A stretch of DNA of 64,000 nucleotides from Streptomyces sp. B21-083 (GTDB taxonomy: Bacteria > Actinomycetota > Actinomycetes > Streptomycetales > Streptomycetaceae). The stretch spans positions 248,001 to 312,000 of the forward strand of contig NZ_JARUND010000001.1 in assembly GCF_036898825.1 (NCBI RefSeq), read 5' to 3'. Numbering within the stretch: the stretch's first letter is position 1; every line of letters begins with the position of its first letter. Under the pieces are notes generated by a model. It saw only the letters and a list, made by a program, of their open reading frames with translations, had not been told where the DNA came from and did no database searches. The translations under genes were made by a program, and so were the position numbers. This document shows positions 17,839 through 28,100 of this stretch, one piece after another.

Positions 17839-18237
17839 ATGAAGAACAAAGCGAGCCTTGTTGCGGTTGTTTCGCTGTCTCTGATGGCGATGTCCGGCGG
17901 GGCGGCCCAGGCCGCCGGGTCCGGTTCGGCAGGTGTAGCGGCAAACCCGGCATGCACGGATCTGAGGAACGGGCAACTGTGCATCAGCATCACGCCGGTG
18001 AACCAGCAGGGGAGCATCCGGGTCTCCTACCAGAAGAAGGCGGGCACGCCGATCTACGGGCATCTCGAGTGGGTGAACCCTGCCAACCAGACGTTCAAGT
18101 CGCCTGACATCTGGATGTACGCAGGCAACACCTATTACCAGACGTGGCCGACATGGGTGGGCCCTGGCTGTAACCGTGGAGTCATCTACAACGCGACCGA
18201 CAGGGAGTCGAGCTTTACGCCGCCCGACTGCGTCTGA
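17839..18237 (+). CDS. Small secreted protein, about 132 residues
   Basis: ATG 17839 (MKNKASLV) gives a Sec signal peptide with a lysine-bearing N-region, core VVSLSLMAMSGGA and cleavage after AQA. A TTG at 17830 is possible. The mature ~105 residues are beta-rich with four cysteines, likely forming two disulphides, and many aromatics (GHLEWVNP, TYYQTWPTWVG). No family is recognised. It is the first of several small secreted proteins in this block and precedes a regulator on the same strand. Confidence 0.7.
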   Translation: MKNKASLVAVVSLSLMAMSGGAAQAAGSGSAGVAANPACTDLRNGQLCISITPVNQQGSIRVSYQKKAGTPIYGHLEWVNPANQTFKSPDIWMYAGNTYYQTWPTWVGPGCNRGVIYNATDRESSFTPPDCV

Positions 18238-18308
18238 TCGCAGTCCACAGCTGGCTCCGGTGACGTCCGGGCCGCCGCCGATGACCACATGGAGGGCTCG
18301 AAGCGATC

Positions 18309-19298
18309 ATGTTACGGATCCGCTTCACCGCGCTTGATTTGGGCCGGGTTCGATTGGCCGCGGGCCCGGCGCTGATGTGGGAGACGGTACTCAGTCTGCA
18401 TTGGCTCCAGCGTGGTGCCGCCGGTGCCGCCGGCGCGTGGTGGCGCCACGCCATGGCGCGCAGGCTGACGCCTGACCTGCGTCTGCTGCGCGCGCTCGTT
18501 CCGCCGCGTGGGTACATTCCGGACTTCCTGACGCCGTACGGGTGCTCGGCCGATCCTGTGGAGGCGGTGGCTCCGGTGTTGGACACGTCAGTGTCACGGC
18601 TCCGCCGCGATGTCGGCTTGCTGACGGTCAGTCACGGTGTCACGGCCTCGTTGCGGCCGTTGGCCGAGGGCAGGGCATGCGCGGTTCGCCGTCTCGGTGA
18701 GGCACTGGTGGGCTATCACAGGGTGGCCGTCGGGCCGTTCTGGCGGATCGTGCGGGATGAGGTCGCCGCTGAACGTGCCCGTGCGGCTTCGTTGCTCGCT
18801 GACGGTGGTGCGGAGAGGGTGCTCAGCCGTCTCTCACCGCGGATGCGATGGTCCGGCTCGACGTTGACGTTGGCCGTCGACTACCCGGTGGAGCGGGAGC
18901 TCAGCCTGGAAGGCCGGGGATTGCTGCTGGTTCCGTCGTACTTCTGTGACGGAACACCAATTACGTTGGCAATTCAGGAAGATACGCCGGTGTTGGTGCT
19001 CCCGATCACTCGTACTCTCGGCTTCGCACGGGATGAGGCGCTGCCCGGTCTGCTGGGGCGCAGCAGGACCGCGGTGCTGGAAGCAGCCGCAGACGGCGGC
19101 AGTACGAGTGAACTCGCCCGCCGTGCGGGGATTCTGGTCTCTTCGGCCAGCCAGCACCTCACTGTGCTGAGGCGTGCGGGGTTGGTCGTGAGCAGGCGCG
19201 AGGCCAACGTCGTGTTCCATGCGGTCACGCCGCTGGGAACGGACCTGCTGCGGGGACGGCGATCGTCCCCGCAGCAGGTGTGCCCCGATCAGCAGTAG
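18309..19298 (+). CDS. DUF5937/ArsR-type winged-helix regulator
   Basis: 329 residues. The N-terminal ~230 residues have the DUF5937 pattern found in actinobacterial ArsR-like regulators: an MLRIRFTALDLGRVR start and a central SGSTLTLAVDYP region. The C-terminal ~90 residues are a winged helix: GGSTSELARRAGI, then SASQHLTVLRRAGLV as the recognition helix. It lacks the metal-binding cysteine box of metal-sensing ArsR proteins. It probably controls the flanking secreted-protein genes, but no operator was identified. Its 3' end overlaps the convergent gene by 10 bp. Confidence 0.85.
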   Translation: MLRIRFTALDLGRVRLAAGPALMWETVLSLHWLQRGAAGAAGAWWRHAMARRLTPDLRLLRALVPPRGYIPDFLTPYGCSADPVEAVAPVLDTSVSRLRRDVGLLTVSHGVTASLRPLAEGRACAVRRLGEALVGYHRVAVGPFWRIVRDEVAAERARAASLLADGGAERVLSRLSPRMRWSGSTLTLAVDYPVERELSLEGRGLLLVPSYFCDGTPITLAIQEDTPVLVLPITRTLGFARDEALPGLLGRSRTAVLEAAADGGSTSELARRAGILVSSASQHLTVLRRAGLVVSRREANVVFHAVTPLGTDLLRGRRSSPQQVCPDQQ

Positions 19299-19741
19299 CC
19301 GATCTTCCTGTAGCCGATCCAGAACTCGCCCTTGTTGTTCACGTTCGCGTTCGTGCCCACCGCGGGGAGACGGTTGGCCCCCCAGATCCGGCCGCGGAAA
19401 CCCTGAGAGACGCTGTCGATGTCGACGTAGGGTTGGACATCGACGCCGCCGTGGAAGGTGGCCGTGGCGTCGCCGGGGGCCCGCGTACCGCTGGCGTAAC
19501 AGGCACTTCCGTTCGAGCGGCGGAGCACGAGATCACCGTTGTCCTGCAAGAGCAGGTAGTATCCGCTGTTGCAGATGGCCTGGTTCGTGGCCAGCTTGCC
19601 GGAGAACGACGTGCCGATGCAGGTCACCGCTGCGGTGTAGGTCTGCCCGGTGGATGGCTGGGCCGCGGCTACGCCGGACGCGCTTACCACTGCGGCGCCG
19701 GTCGCAACGACCGCCGTCAATACTCGTTTCATCATAGGCAT
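19289..19741 (-). CDS. Small secreted lectin-like protein, about 150 residues
   Basis: ATG 19741 follows GAGGGGAAATTCACC. It has a signal peptide (MPMMKRVLTAVVATGAAVVS...), cleaved near VAAA. The mature part contains GYYLLLQDNGDLVLRR, which resembles one repeat of a B-lectin (mannose-binding) fold, and three cysteines. Only one clear repeat is seen, so carbohydrate binding is uncertain. It ends in an aromatic stretch (EFWIGYRKIGYC). It is convergent with the DUF5937 regulator, and the SARP gene lies upstream on the same strand. Confidence 0.7.
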   Translation of the reverse strand: MPMMKRVLTAVVATGAAVVSASGVAAAQPSTGQTYTAAVTCIGTSFSGKLATNQAICNSGYYLLLQDNGDLVLRRSNGSACYASGTRAPGDATATFHGGVDVQPYVDIDSVSQGFRGRIWGANRLPAVGTNANVNNKGEFWIGYRKIGYC

Positions 19742-19866
19742 GGTGAATTTCCCCTCGTTGATTTTCTTGCCGCACAACGAGTCTGCCGGCGACTGCCGGT
19801 CGTGATCACGTGTTTCATGTCTGCGTAAAACTCACCTGCCCCGCGGCGATGAGTTCGGCGATGGTC

Positions 19867-22734
19867 TCAGTCGAGCGACGCCAGCTGGCTGAGCACTCTG
19901 GTTGCCGGCACCTCTCGGTGCTGTGCCCGGTACAGCCCCAGCGCCCGCTCCCACGAGCTACGGGCGAGGTCGTCGCGCCCGAGCGCGTGCGCTGCTTCGC
20001 CAAGACGGGCCAGCACGCCCGCCTGCGCGAAACCGTGCTGCAGCAGTGCGAGCAGGTCGCTCGCGATCTGCAGGCGGCGTACCGCCTCCCGGTACCTCCC
20101 GGTCTCCAGCTCGAGTTCGCCGAGGCTGCGCAACGTGTGCGCGATGCCATCACGGTGCCCGTGTTCCTCGCACAGGGCCAGGGCCTTGTCGCACCACGCG
20201 CGACCCTCATCTCGGCGGCCCAGCCTGATCAGACACCAGCCGACGCAGTTGAGCATGTCGGCTTCTAGATGAGGTTTGCCCAACGCCTGGTAGCCGGTGA
20301 GTGCTGCGCGGGCGTGATCGAGAGCCTTGCGGTGATTCCGCCTGCCTTCCCACGCCCACGCCAGCGAGTTGTGCGCGTCCGCCTCCGCCGCGAGGTCGCC
20401 GAGTTGAGCCGCCAGCGCCACGGCACGTTCGAGGTAAGGCAGTGCGGTCGGGAAGTCGCCAAGCGTCGCGTGGCTGTCACCGAAGCTGATGTCGGCTTGG
20501 ACGAGCGCTGTCACGTCGCCGATGCGTTCGGCGACCTCGCGAGCGGTGGTCCACATGGCCAGGTGGTCACGCAGCCGTCCGTACCGCCAGTGGTAAACAG
20601 CAAGCGCTTTGGGCAGTTGCCAGCTCACGCCAGGCAGCTGAAGATCGACGACGGCGGTCAGCGCCGCGTGTTCCGCCTCGGTCCAGGCCAGCGCCGCAGT
20701 CATATCGCCCGGTCGGTATGGGTTGCTTCCCGGCGCGGGCAGCTGGTCGACAGAGGGCAGCCGGTGATGGCCCATCACCTCGGCGCAGGCGAGGGCACTG
20801 TGCAGGTAGTGCTCGACAGTCTGGCCGAGGGCGCTGTCGCGTTCGGCTTCACCGCACTTCTCCGCCGCATAGAGCCGCACCAGGTCGTGCATACGGTAGC
20901 GGTCGGGCATGTGTTCGTCGACGAGGTGGGCATCGGCCAGCTCACGCAGCAGAACTGGCGCGCCGGGGCCTGCGACGGCGATGGCGGCCCGTGTCCCGAT
21001 GTCCGGACCCGGGGTGATCGACAGCTGGCGGAACAACCGCGCCGCCGCAGAGGACAGCGCCGCGTGGGAGATGTCGAGAACAACGCGCAGATTCGCCGAA
21101 GGAGCGCCCGCGTCCAATGCGCTCAGTCTGGTGTGCGCACTGCTCAGTTCGGCTGCGAGCTCGGTCAGCGATGCCCTGGTGGCGCGGGCGATGACGATGC
21201 CGAGCGCCAACGGCAGTCCAGAACACCAGTGCACAACGGCTGCGGCAGCGTCCGGTTCGGCCGCGAGCCTGGGCGCGCTGAGGCGGTATGCGAGCAGGTC
21301 GCGCGCCTCGGAGCCGTTCAGGGGGTCGAGCGTAATCGGCCACGCGCCGTGGGTGGCGACGAGCTCCGGCAGTCCGCTGCGGCTGGTGACCAAGACCGCG
21401 CTCGCCGTGCTACTGGGCAGCAACGGGGTCACGTGGTCGGCATCGCGAGCGTTGTCCAGCAGCACCAGCACGTTCCGCTCGGCGAGCAGGCTGCGGTAGA
21501 GCGCGGCCATGCCGTCGATGTCCGGCGGCACCGCGGTGGGGTCCACACCGAGTGCCCGCAGGAAGCCGTGCAGGGCCGTCTCGACCGGCAAGGGCGGCGA
21601 TGCCGGGTCATAGCCGCGCAGGTTGACGTATAACTGGCCGTCGGGGAATCGCGCGGAGTTCTGGTGAGCCCAAGTCAGCGCGAGCCACGTCTTGCCCGTG
21701 CCGCCCGCACCGCCGATCGCGGCGATCATGGTGCCGGCGTCGCGGGCGTGATCCAGTGCCGCGAGCTGAGAGGCGCGCCCGGTGAACCCCGGCGGCGGAG
21801 CCGGCAGCTGCCGCAGTGCCCCAGCGGCGGGTATCTCCTGCCGCAGCACCCGCAGATGTGCTTGGCGCAGGCTGGCTCCTGGTGAGACGCCGAGCTCGGT
21901 TGAGAGCCTGTTCCTCAGCGACTCGTACAGCTCCAGTGCGGCACCCTGCTGCCCGCAGCCTGCGAGCGCCACCATCAGCCGTGCACACAGCTCCTCGTGC
22001 AACGGTTCATCGGCCACCAGAGCGCGCAGTCCCGGCACCGCGCCGCCGTGAGCGCCGGCGGCGATCAACGCATCCGCGTGGGCGATCCCGGTGGCAAGCC
22101 TCTGTTCGGTCAACGTGAGGGCGCGAGGAAGCTTTCGCACCAGATCGGGCAGGTCGGCGAGCACGGCACCACGCCAGCATCTGAGTGCGGCTTCCCAGTC
22201 ACCCGCGGCGACCAGAGCGTCGAACCTCAAGACGTCGAGCTCATGGATGTCCGCGACGAGCCGGTAGCCTGAGCCCGACCGCGCCTCGATACGTTCGGCG
22301 CCGAGCGCTTTCCGCAGCCGCGAGATGTAGCCGTAGAGCAACTCGCGGCACGTGGCCGGGGGACTGTCTCCCCACAGCACGTCGATGATCTCCGCCTGGG
22401 ACACGATGTCATTGCACCGCAGTGCGAGCACAGCGAGCAGGCTGCGCTGCTTCACCCCACCCGCCTGCACGACCTGACCGTCGCGCCGCACCACGAGCGG
22501 TCCGAGCACCTCAACCTGGCATCCCGTGCTGGGCACGTCGGATCCTTCCAGGCCGAGCACCGAGCCGAGCATCCGCAATGACGAGGTGTGAGGGCGGCGG
22601 ACTTGACCGCACTCGATCGCACGGACCGTACGGACGCTGACCCCCGCTTGGTCGGCGAGCTGCTTTTGAGTGAGCCCGGCTCGCTTGCGACGGGCGCCCA
22701 ACTCCGCGCTGAACGACGCAAGTTCGTGATCCAC
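19867..22734 (-). CDS. SARP-family regulator with XRE, BTAD, STAND NTPase and TPR regions
   Basis: About 955 residues, AfsR-like. The order is: XRE helix-turn-helix (RRKRAGLTQKQLADQAGVSV, residues ~10-65), OmpR-type winged helix (from VEVLGPLVV), BTAD with TPR-like helices (to ~300), NB-ARC/STAND NTPase with P-loop GGAGGTGKT near 340 and NVLVLLDNARD as Walker B, then a C-terminal TPR region. An N-terminal XRE domain on top of the SARP core is less common than plain AfsR. GTG 22734 (VDHELASF) is chosen from GGGGGAA upstream. Such proteins usually activate secondary-metabolite or local gene clusters. Confidence 0.9.
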   Translation of the reverse strand: MDHELASFSAELGARRKRAGLTQKQLADQAGVSVRTVRAIECGQVRRPHTSSLRMLGSVLGLEGSDVPSTGCQVEVLGPLVVRRDGQVVQAGGVKQRSLLAVLALRCNDIVSQAEIIDVLWGDSPPATCRELLYGYISRLRKALGAERIEARSGSGYRLVADIHELDVLRFDALVAAGDWEAALRCWRGAVLADLPDLVRKLPRALTLTEQRLATGIAHADALIAAGAHGGAVPGLRALVADEPLHEELCARLMVALAGCGQQGAALELYESLRNRLSTELGVSPGASLRQAHLRVLRQEIPAAGALRQLPAPPPGFTGRASQLAALDHARDAGTMIAAIGGAGGTGKTWLALTWAHQNSARFPDGQLYVNLRGYDPASPPLPVETALHGFLRALGVDPTAVPPDIDGMAALYRSLLAERNVLVLLDNARDADHVTPLLPSSTASAVLVTSRSGLPELVATHGAWPITLDPLNGSEARDLLAYRLSAPRLAAEPDAAAAVVHWCSGLPLALGIVIARATRASLTELAAELSSAHTRLSALDAGAPSANLRVVLDISHAALSSAAARLFRQLSITPGPDIGTRAAIAVAGPGAPVLLRELADAHLVDEHMPDRYRMHDLVRLYAAEKCGEAERDSALGQTVEHYLHSALACAEVMGHHRLPSVDQLPAPGSNPYRPGDMTAALAWTEAEHAALTAVVDLQLPGVSWQLPKALAVYHWRYGRLRDHLAMWTTAREVAERIGDVTALVQADISFGDSHATLGDFPTALPYLERAVALAAQLGDLAAEADAHNSLAWAWEGRRNHRKALDHARAALTGYQALGKPHLEADMLNCVGWCLIRLGRRDEGRAWCDKALALCEEHGHRDGIAHTLRSLGELELETGRYREAVRRLQIASDLLALLQHGFAQAGVLARLGEAAHALGRDDLARSSWERALGLYRAQHREVPATRVLSQLASLD

Positions 22735-22807
22735 CCTCACTTCCCCCAAATGCTCGGCCGCGGCTGGCAGTTCTGCCTCGCACTGGCCCGTAGCCCACCG
22801 TACATTC

Positions 22808-22824
22808 CGGACACACGGTGTCCG
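22808..22824. promoter_or_regulatory. Overlapping palindromes upstream of the SARP gene
   Basis: CGGACAC-ACG-GTGTCCG, overlapped by CACACGG-TGT-CCGTGTG. This lies about 75 bp upstream of the GTG start, the right place for an autoregulatory operator. Confidence 0.5.
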
Positions 22825-22885
22825 TGTGCATACTGGCGCATGCCCTGCAAGCTGCATCGGATGAGCGAGCAGCTCGCCGACTTGT

Positions 22886-23353
22886 TCAGGTGATCCAGCT
22901 GTTGCCGGCGCAGGCGGAGGCTGTCACCCACTGGCTGGCCATGATGTTCCTGTCCATGCTTGCACCGTTGGTGAAGGTGTTGTCGCCCAGGTAGTCCGCG
23001 TACAGCTCGCCGGGTGCAAGGCAGCCGTAGGAGCCGTTGCCGCCGGGAAGGAAGTAGAAGGCGACGACGTCTCTGCCGCCGAAGAAGCCCGCGTTCATGA
23101 CGGACCTGGCCCGGTTGCTGGCATTGGTGAACGCGCCGACGCCGTCGCCCCAGTCGAGGTCGTTTCCGATAGTTCCGCCGAGGTAGGTGCCGGTGCAGTC
23201 GGTCCAGTCCCAGGCGTGCATGCTTCCGTTGCGTCCGGGCCATTTGGCGTTGCAGTTGTCGCCTTGCACGGAGGCATGTGCGGGGGAAGGCGAGGTGAGC
23301 AGGCCGCACAGAACGAGACCGGCGGCCGCGATGAGTGTGCGTATTCGAGGCAT
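22886..23353 (-). CDS. Small secreted protein, possibly beta/gamma-crystallin or I36-like
   Basis: 155 residues with a Sec signal peptide (MPRIRTLIAAAGLVLCGLLTS...), cleaved near AHA. The mature part has four cysteines and aromatic/glycine-rich strands (DNCNAKWPG, DVVAFYFLPGGN), similar in style to peptidase-inhibitor I36/crystallin-fold proteins of actinobacteria; this resemblance is weak. ATG 23353 follows AAGGAG. It is the last gene of a probable three-gene secreted-protein operon, starting 27 bp after the lipoprotein gene ends. Confidence 0.7.
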   Translation of the reverse strand: MPRIRTLIAAAGLVLCGLLTSPSPAHASVQGDNCNAKWPGRNGSMHAWDWTDCTGTYLGGTIGNDLDWGDGVGAFTNASNRARSVMNAGFFGGRDVVAFYFLPGGNGSYGCLAPGELYADYLGDNTFTNGASMDRNIMASQWVTASACAGNSWIT

Positions 23354-23380
23354 GTCGTACTCCTTGCGAGAGATGACGTT

Positions 23381-24343
23381 TCAGGTTCGAGGGGGTGCGA
23401 GTGCGGCAGCGCGTTGCAGCGCCAGGTGCTGGAACGCACGGCTGAGGTTCAAGGCCTGCCGGTATGTGCGGGGCAGTTCTTTGATGTAGTGGTTCTCGCG
23501 TTCCTTGCCGATCGCTCTGAGCGAGGTATGTCGTGCGCAGGTGGCGTCGGCCACCGCGAGGTCGCGTTCCGCCCGGAACGCCCGGGCGGCGCCCAGCCGT
23601 AGTGACTGCTGTGCAGCGGCCTGTCGGGCGGCCCCGGGGTCCGGGAAGGGATGGCCAGCCCGGTTCATGCACTGCGACCAGGCGCTCAGCGCCGTGGTGA
23701 ACTTTGTGTCGGCCATGATCTTGGGGACGTAGAGTGCCTGGAGGCTGCCTGCCACCTTGTCGGCACGGAACCAGCCGCGCACATCCCCATACAGCTGCTT
23801 TTCCGACTCGGCCACGCACCCCCCTTCCCGCTTCTTGACCGTCCCACCGCGGGGAAGCTCAGCCGTAATGACAGGGGCGTCGAGGCCGCCGTCCATGGCC
23901 GCGTCGTATTTTCTGCGCTGGGCTGCGGAAAGGCTCGCGTGGTAGGCGATATTGGGGTTGTGACGCCGACGACGATCGTCCTTCGCGGTGATCCGACTGC
24001 CATATCCGTGTTCACGCGCCCAGTCGACGTCGTCCGACACGTATCCCGCCGTGCGGCTCTCCTCAAGACTCACGCGCTGCGCTTGCCAGTACGCGAAGCC
24101 GTTACGGTTCATGCACCTGCGCAGCAGCACCTGCTGAGCGTCCGAGATGTGCAGCAGCTGCGCATCGCTCAATGGGCGGTCGTTGCGGGTCGCCGCAAAC
24201 GGTGCTGCCGGCGACGGTGGCTGGTTGCCGCTGCAGCCGACCAAAAGGACAGCCGCCGCAGCCGCCGCGGCTGTTGCGGCTGTTGCGGCTGTTGCGGCTG
24301 TTGCGGCCGGTGCCGGCCGCGTTCCTGCCTGCCCGTGGTTCAC
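23381..24343 (-). CDS. Lipoprotein, 320 residues
   Basis: The N-terminus is an unusually repetitive hydrophobic signal (TAATAATAATAA) followed by the lipobox LVGC, so the protein should be lipid-anchored on the outer face of the membrane. The mature region is helical and charged, with conserved-looking CMNRNGFAYW and CMNRAGHPFPDP segments. The repeated C-M-N-R-x-G motif, about 140 residues apart, suggests two related halves. Function is unknown. It lies between an SH3 protein gene 31 bp upstream and a small secreted protein gene 27 bp downstream. Confidence 0.75.
   Translation of the reverse strand: MNHGQAGTRPAPAATAATAATAATAAAAAAAVLLVGCSGNQPPSPAAPFAATRNDRPLSDAQLLHISDAQQVLLRRCMNRNGFAYWQAQRVSLEESRTAGYVSDDVDWAREHGYGSRITAKDDRRRRHNPNIAYHASLSAAQRRKYDAAMDGGLDAPVITAELPRGGTVKKREGGCVAESEKQLYGDVRGWFRADKVAGSLQALYVPKIMADTKFTTALSAWSQCMNRAGHPFPDPGAARQAAAQQSLRLGAARAFRAERDLAVADATCARHTSLRAIGKERENHYIKELPRTYRQALNLSRAFQHLALQRAAALAPPRT
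24271..24306. repeat. Four exact 9-bp tandem repeats in the lipoprotein signal
   Basis: CTGTTGCGG repeats four times without error. The period is a multiple of three, so copy change lengthens or shortens the signal peptide core without shifting frame. Confidence 0.85.
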
Positions 24344-24374
24344 GTCATCGTCGCCTTCCTCCCGCCACCGGCTC

Positions 24375-24677
24375 TCACTCGTAGCAGTCGCGCAGATAGG
24401 ACCAGGTGATGAAGCCGCTCACGCCAGTACGGGCGTCCGTGCCGTGGGCGTAGGTGTTGGTGCTGCCGGCGAGCTCGACCCAGTTGTCACCGGAGTAAGC
24501 CAGCCCCAGCACCGTGGACGACGTGTTCGGCTGGGAGTGGATGCGCACGCCGTCGCCGCTGACGAAGCAGACCAGAGCCGCGGACGACGGTGCGGACGCC
24601 GCAGCAGTGGCGAGGCTGAGGCCGACCAGGGATGTGGCCGCGGCGAGGATGACGCCGAGTCGGCGGATGTGCTGCAT
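24375..24677 (-). CDS. Small secreted SH3-like protein
   Basis: 100 residues. ATG 24677 follows CAGGAGGACCT, a strong ribosome binding site. The signal peptide MQHIRRLGVILAAATSLVGL is cleaved near AASA. The mature ~65 residues match a bacterial SH3 fold: GDGVRIHSQPNTSSTVLG, then WVEL and GFITWSYLRDC at the end, with two cysteines able to bridge. Such domains bind cell-wall peptide or small ligands outside the cell. First gene of the probable secreted-protein operon 24677-22886. Confidence 0.8.
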   Translation of the reverse strand: MQHIRRLGVILAAATSLVGLSLATAAASAPSSAALVCFVSGDGVRIHSQPNTSSTVLGLAYSGDNWVELAGSTNTYAHGTDARTGVSGFITWSYLRDCYE

Positions 24678-25179
24678 AGGTCCTCCTGAGGTGCAGTCGT
24701 GGTTCACGGCAGGGACAGCGGTGGAGCCGAGTGTCGGGTTCTGCGGCAACGCGCGTGGGCCGTCAGTCCCCGTTCTCGTTGGTCATTTGGTTGTTTCTCT
24801 CCTCTCGGATGGGGTCCGCAGCGGTGTTCTCACTGCGATCGGACCGCTGCCCGATCGCAGTTCTTGTGTGGTTCCGGGCCGTTGCGTGCAGGGGTTCGGC
24901 TTCGTTGGTGCCGGATTCCCTGGCCACGGCCCGGGGCATGCCCTGTGATCAGTTCTGTCCCGGGCCGTGGCCGGCCCGGCATCCCCCGAAGTGCGGGCGA
25001 GGGGCGATCCACATGATGGGGGGCGCAGGACAGGAGCTTTGTCGGCCAGATGTTGTCTGGCAGGCCCCGTTCACCACTCCAGACAATGTCGGTGGCCGGG
25101 TGCTGTCTGTGGGCCGTGTCGCCGGCTGGGCTGCGCGGTAGCGTCGGTGAAGCGTTTTCCTGTGATGGTGGGGGGAGTT
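24678..25179. other. Divergent promoter region, no gene supported
   Basis: About 500 bp between the SH3 gene and the WD40 gene. It holds the inverted repeat at 25053-25086 and, probably, promoters for both directions. Open frames here lack ribosome binding sites and familiar sequence. Confidence 0.5.
25053..25086. promoter_or_regulatory. Inverted repeat upstream of the WD40 STAND gene
   Basis: TTGTCTGG and CCAGACAA are separated by 18 bp, with a further GCTGTCTGTGG half-site at about 25102. It lies ~95 bp before the start codon and could be an operator. Confidence 0.45.
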
Positions 25180-28100
25180 GTGGGACGTCGGGAACGGCCG
25201 GTGGATCCCGCTGAGGGCCCGGTGGCACGCTTCGCGTTCGAGCTGCGCAAGTTACGTCAGGAGGCGGGGGGTCTCACGTACCGGCAAATGGCGGCGCGCA
25301 CGTCGTTCTCGGCGGGGACGCTGGCTCAGGCTGCCGCGGGCGGAAGCCTGCCCTCGCTGCCGGTGGCGCTGGCCTATGTGTCCGCCTGCGGCGGCCGGCT
25401 CGAGGACTGGCAGCGCCGCTGGCACCAGGCACGAGAGCAGGATCTGGCCGAACCGCCCGGCGATGACGACGGCGCGGTGTCGCCCTACATGGGTTTGCGG
25501 CGGTTCCAGCCGCAGGACCGGGAGGTGTTCTTCGGACGCGACCAGCTCATCGCCGACCTCACCTCGCTTGTGCGGGGACACCGCGTCACCGTCGTCGTCG
25601 GTGCCTCCGGCAGCGGCAAGTCCTCCTTGCTGCGCGCCGGGCTCATCCCCGTCCTGCAGAGTGCGGACGCCGGCGAGCGCCCGGCCGCCCTGCGCATTTT
25701 CACCCCGGGCTCCCGGCCCGCCGGCACTCACGCTCACCTGCTGAGTCCTGAACCGTCCGGCGCCGACACGGTGATCGTGGTCGACCAGTTCGAGGAGATC
25801 TTCACGCTGTGCAGTGACCCAGCGGAACGAGAGGCGTTCATCGGCCTGCTGCTGGCCGCCCGCACGCCCGGAAGCCGATTGCGGGTCGTCATCGCGGTGC
25901 GGGCAGACTTCTTCGGCCGCCTGGCCGAGCATCCTGCTCTCGCCGCCGCCGTACGCGAGGCCACCCTGCTGGTCACCCCGATGACGCCCGTGGAACTGAG
26001 GGATGCGATCGTCAAACCCGCGGCCGCCGCCGGCCTGATCGTGGAGCGCGTCCTCACCGCCCGCCTCGTCGACGATGTCACCGGCCACCCCGGCAGCCTG
26101 CCGTTGATGTCGCACGTTCTGCTGGAGACCTGGCGGCGGCGCCGCAAACGCACACTGACCCTCGCCGCCTACGAGGCCGCCGGCGGCATCCACGGCGCCA
26201 TCGCCCAGACCGCAGAAGCCCTCCACACCCATCTGCACCCCAGCCAGGCACGCCACGTGCGGCAGATCATGCTGCGTTTGGTCACACCCGGCGACGGGGC
26301 ACCCGATACGCGCCGGCCGGCCGGCCGCGACGAACTCGACAGCGACCAGCCGGGTGAGACCGGTCAGGTGCTGGAACGCCTCGCACGCGCCCGGCTGCTC
26401 ATCCTCGACGACAACACGGTCGAGATCGCCCACGAAGCCCTCCTCACCGCCTGGCCCCGCCTGCGCGACTGGATCGAACAGGACCGTCAGCACCTGCACG
26501 TCCACCGCCAGTTGACGGAGGCCGCCACCACCTGGGAGCAGCTGGACCGGGACACGGGAGCCCTGTATCGCGGCACGCGCCTGGAACAGGCCACCCGACT
26601 TGACCGCGGATCACTTTCCGCTGCGGAACAGGCGTTCCTCGATGCCTGTCTGGCTGCGCAAGCAGCCGAACACACTGCACTCCGCCGCCGGATGCGGCTG
26701 CGGCGTCAGGCGGTGGCGCTGCTGAGTTTTCTGCTCCTGATCGCCACCTCGGCCGCGATCTGGGCAATAGGGGCGCAGCGCGCGGCGAACCAGCAGCGCG
26801 ACGTCGCCGTGTCCCGGGAACTGGCTGCCAGAAGTGACGCACTCCTGTCCCAACAACCGGAGGCGGCCATGCTGATGGCGCTGAAAGGCTTCCAGCGGGC
26901 CCCCACTGTGGAGGCCCGCAGCAGCCTGATCAGCGCCTACAGCATGTACGGGGCCAATCAACTCACCGGGCACACCCAGAGCGTGCAGGCGGTGGCCTTC
27001 AGCCCCGACGGCCACACCCTGGCATCGGCGGGAAAAGACCACAGCGTCAAGCTGTGGAACACCGCGACACGCCAGCTGATCGCCACGCTCAGGGGACATA
27101 CCGACACGGTTAACGCTCTGGCCTTCAGCCCCGACGGCCACACTCTCGCCACCGTCAGCGCCGACCACAGCATCAAACTGTGGAACCCCGCCACCCACCG
27201 GGAAACCGCCACCCTCACCGGCCACACCAGCGCCGTGAACGCCTTGGCCTTCAGCCCCGACGGGCACACTCTCGCCACCGCCGGAGGTGAAGGCGGGATA
27301 CGTCTGTGGAACACGCACACCCACGAGACGACGGCCACCTTCGCCGGGCACACCCGGGCAGTGTTGGCGGTGGCGTTCGCGCCGGACGGGCGCACCCTGG
27401 CCACGGCCGGCGCTGACCGCACCGTACGGGTGTGGAACACGGCATCGCGCCGCACTACCGCCACCCTGACCGGGCACACGAACGAGGTCCGAGCGGTGGC
27501 CTTCTCACCCGACGGGCACACCCTGGCCACGGGCAGCGACGACTTTTCTCTTCGCCTGTGGAACGTTGCGACGCAGCAACTGATCTCGGCGCTGAACGGC
27601 CACAGCGATTCTGTGACGGCGGTTGCATTCTCCCGAGACGGCCGCACCCTGGCATCGGCCAGCGCCGACGGCACCGCGAAACTGTGGAATCCCGCCACAC
27701 GGCGGGATACCGCCACCCTCACCTTCCGCGGCGGCTTCCTGAACGCTCTGGCCTTCAGCCCCGACGACCAGACTCTGGCCACCGCCGGCGCCGACGGCAC
27801 CGTCCGGCTGTGGAGCACTGCCACCCGCATACCCATCGCCGAACTCGGAGGCGAGGTGTACGCCGCGGAGGAATCCTTCAGCCCCGACGGCCACACTCTG
27901 GCCACCACCTCCGGCGAGGCCGTCCAGCTGTGGGACGTCAGCCGGCGGCGGCCGGTGGCGACTCTCGCCGGTCCCGACAACTCGGCATATGCGATGGCAT
28001 TCAGCCCTGATGGGCACACGCTGGCCACCACCGGCGCCGACCGCACCGTCCGACTGTGGAACACCGCTACCCACCGGCAGACTGCCGTCCTGAGGGGCCA

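Noticed and set aside
25252..28064. Long minus-strand frames inside the WD40 gene
   Set aside because: They mirror the WD40 repeats on the other strand and have no independent start signals.
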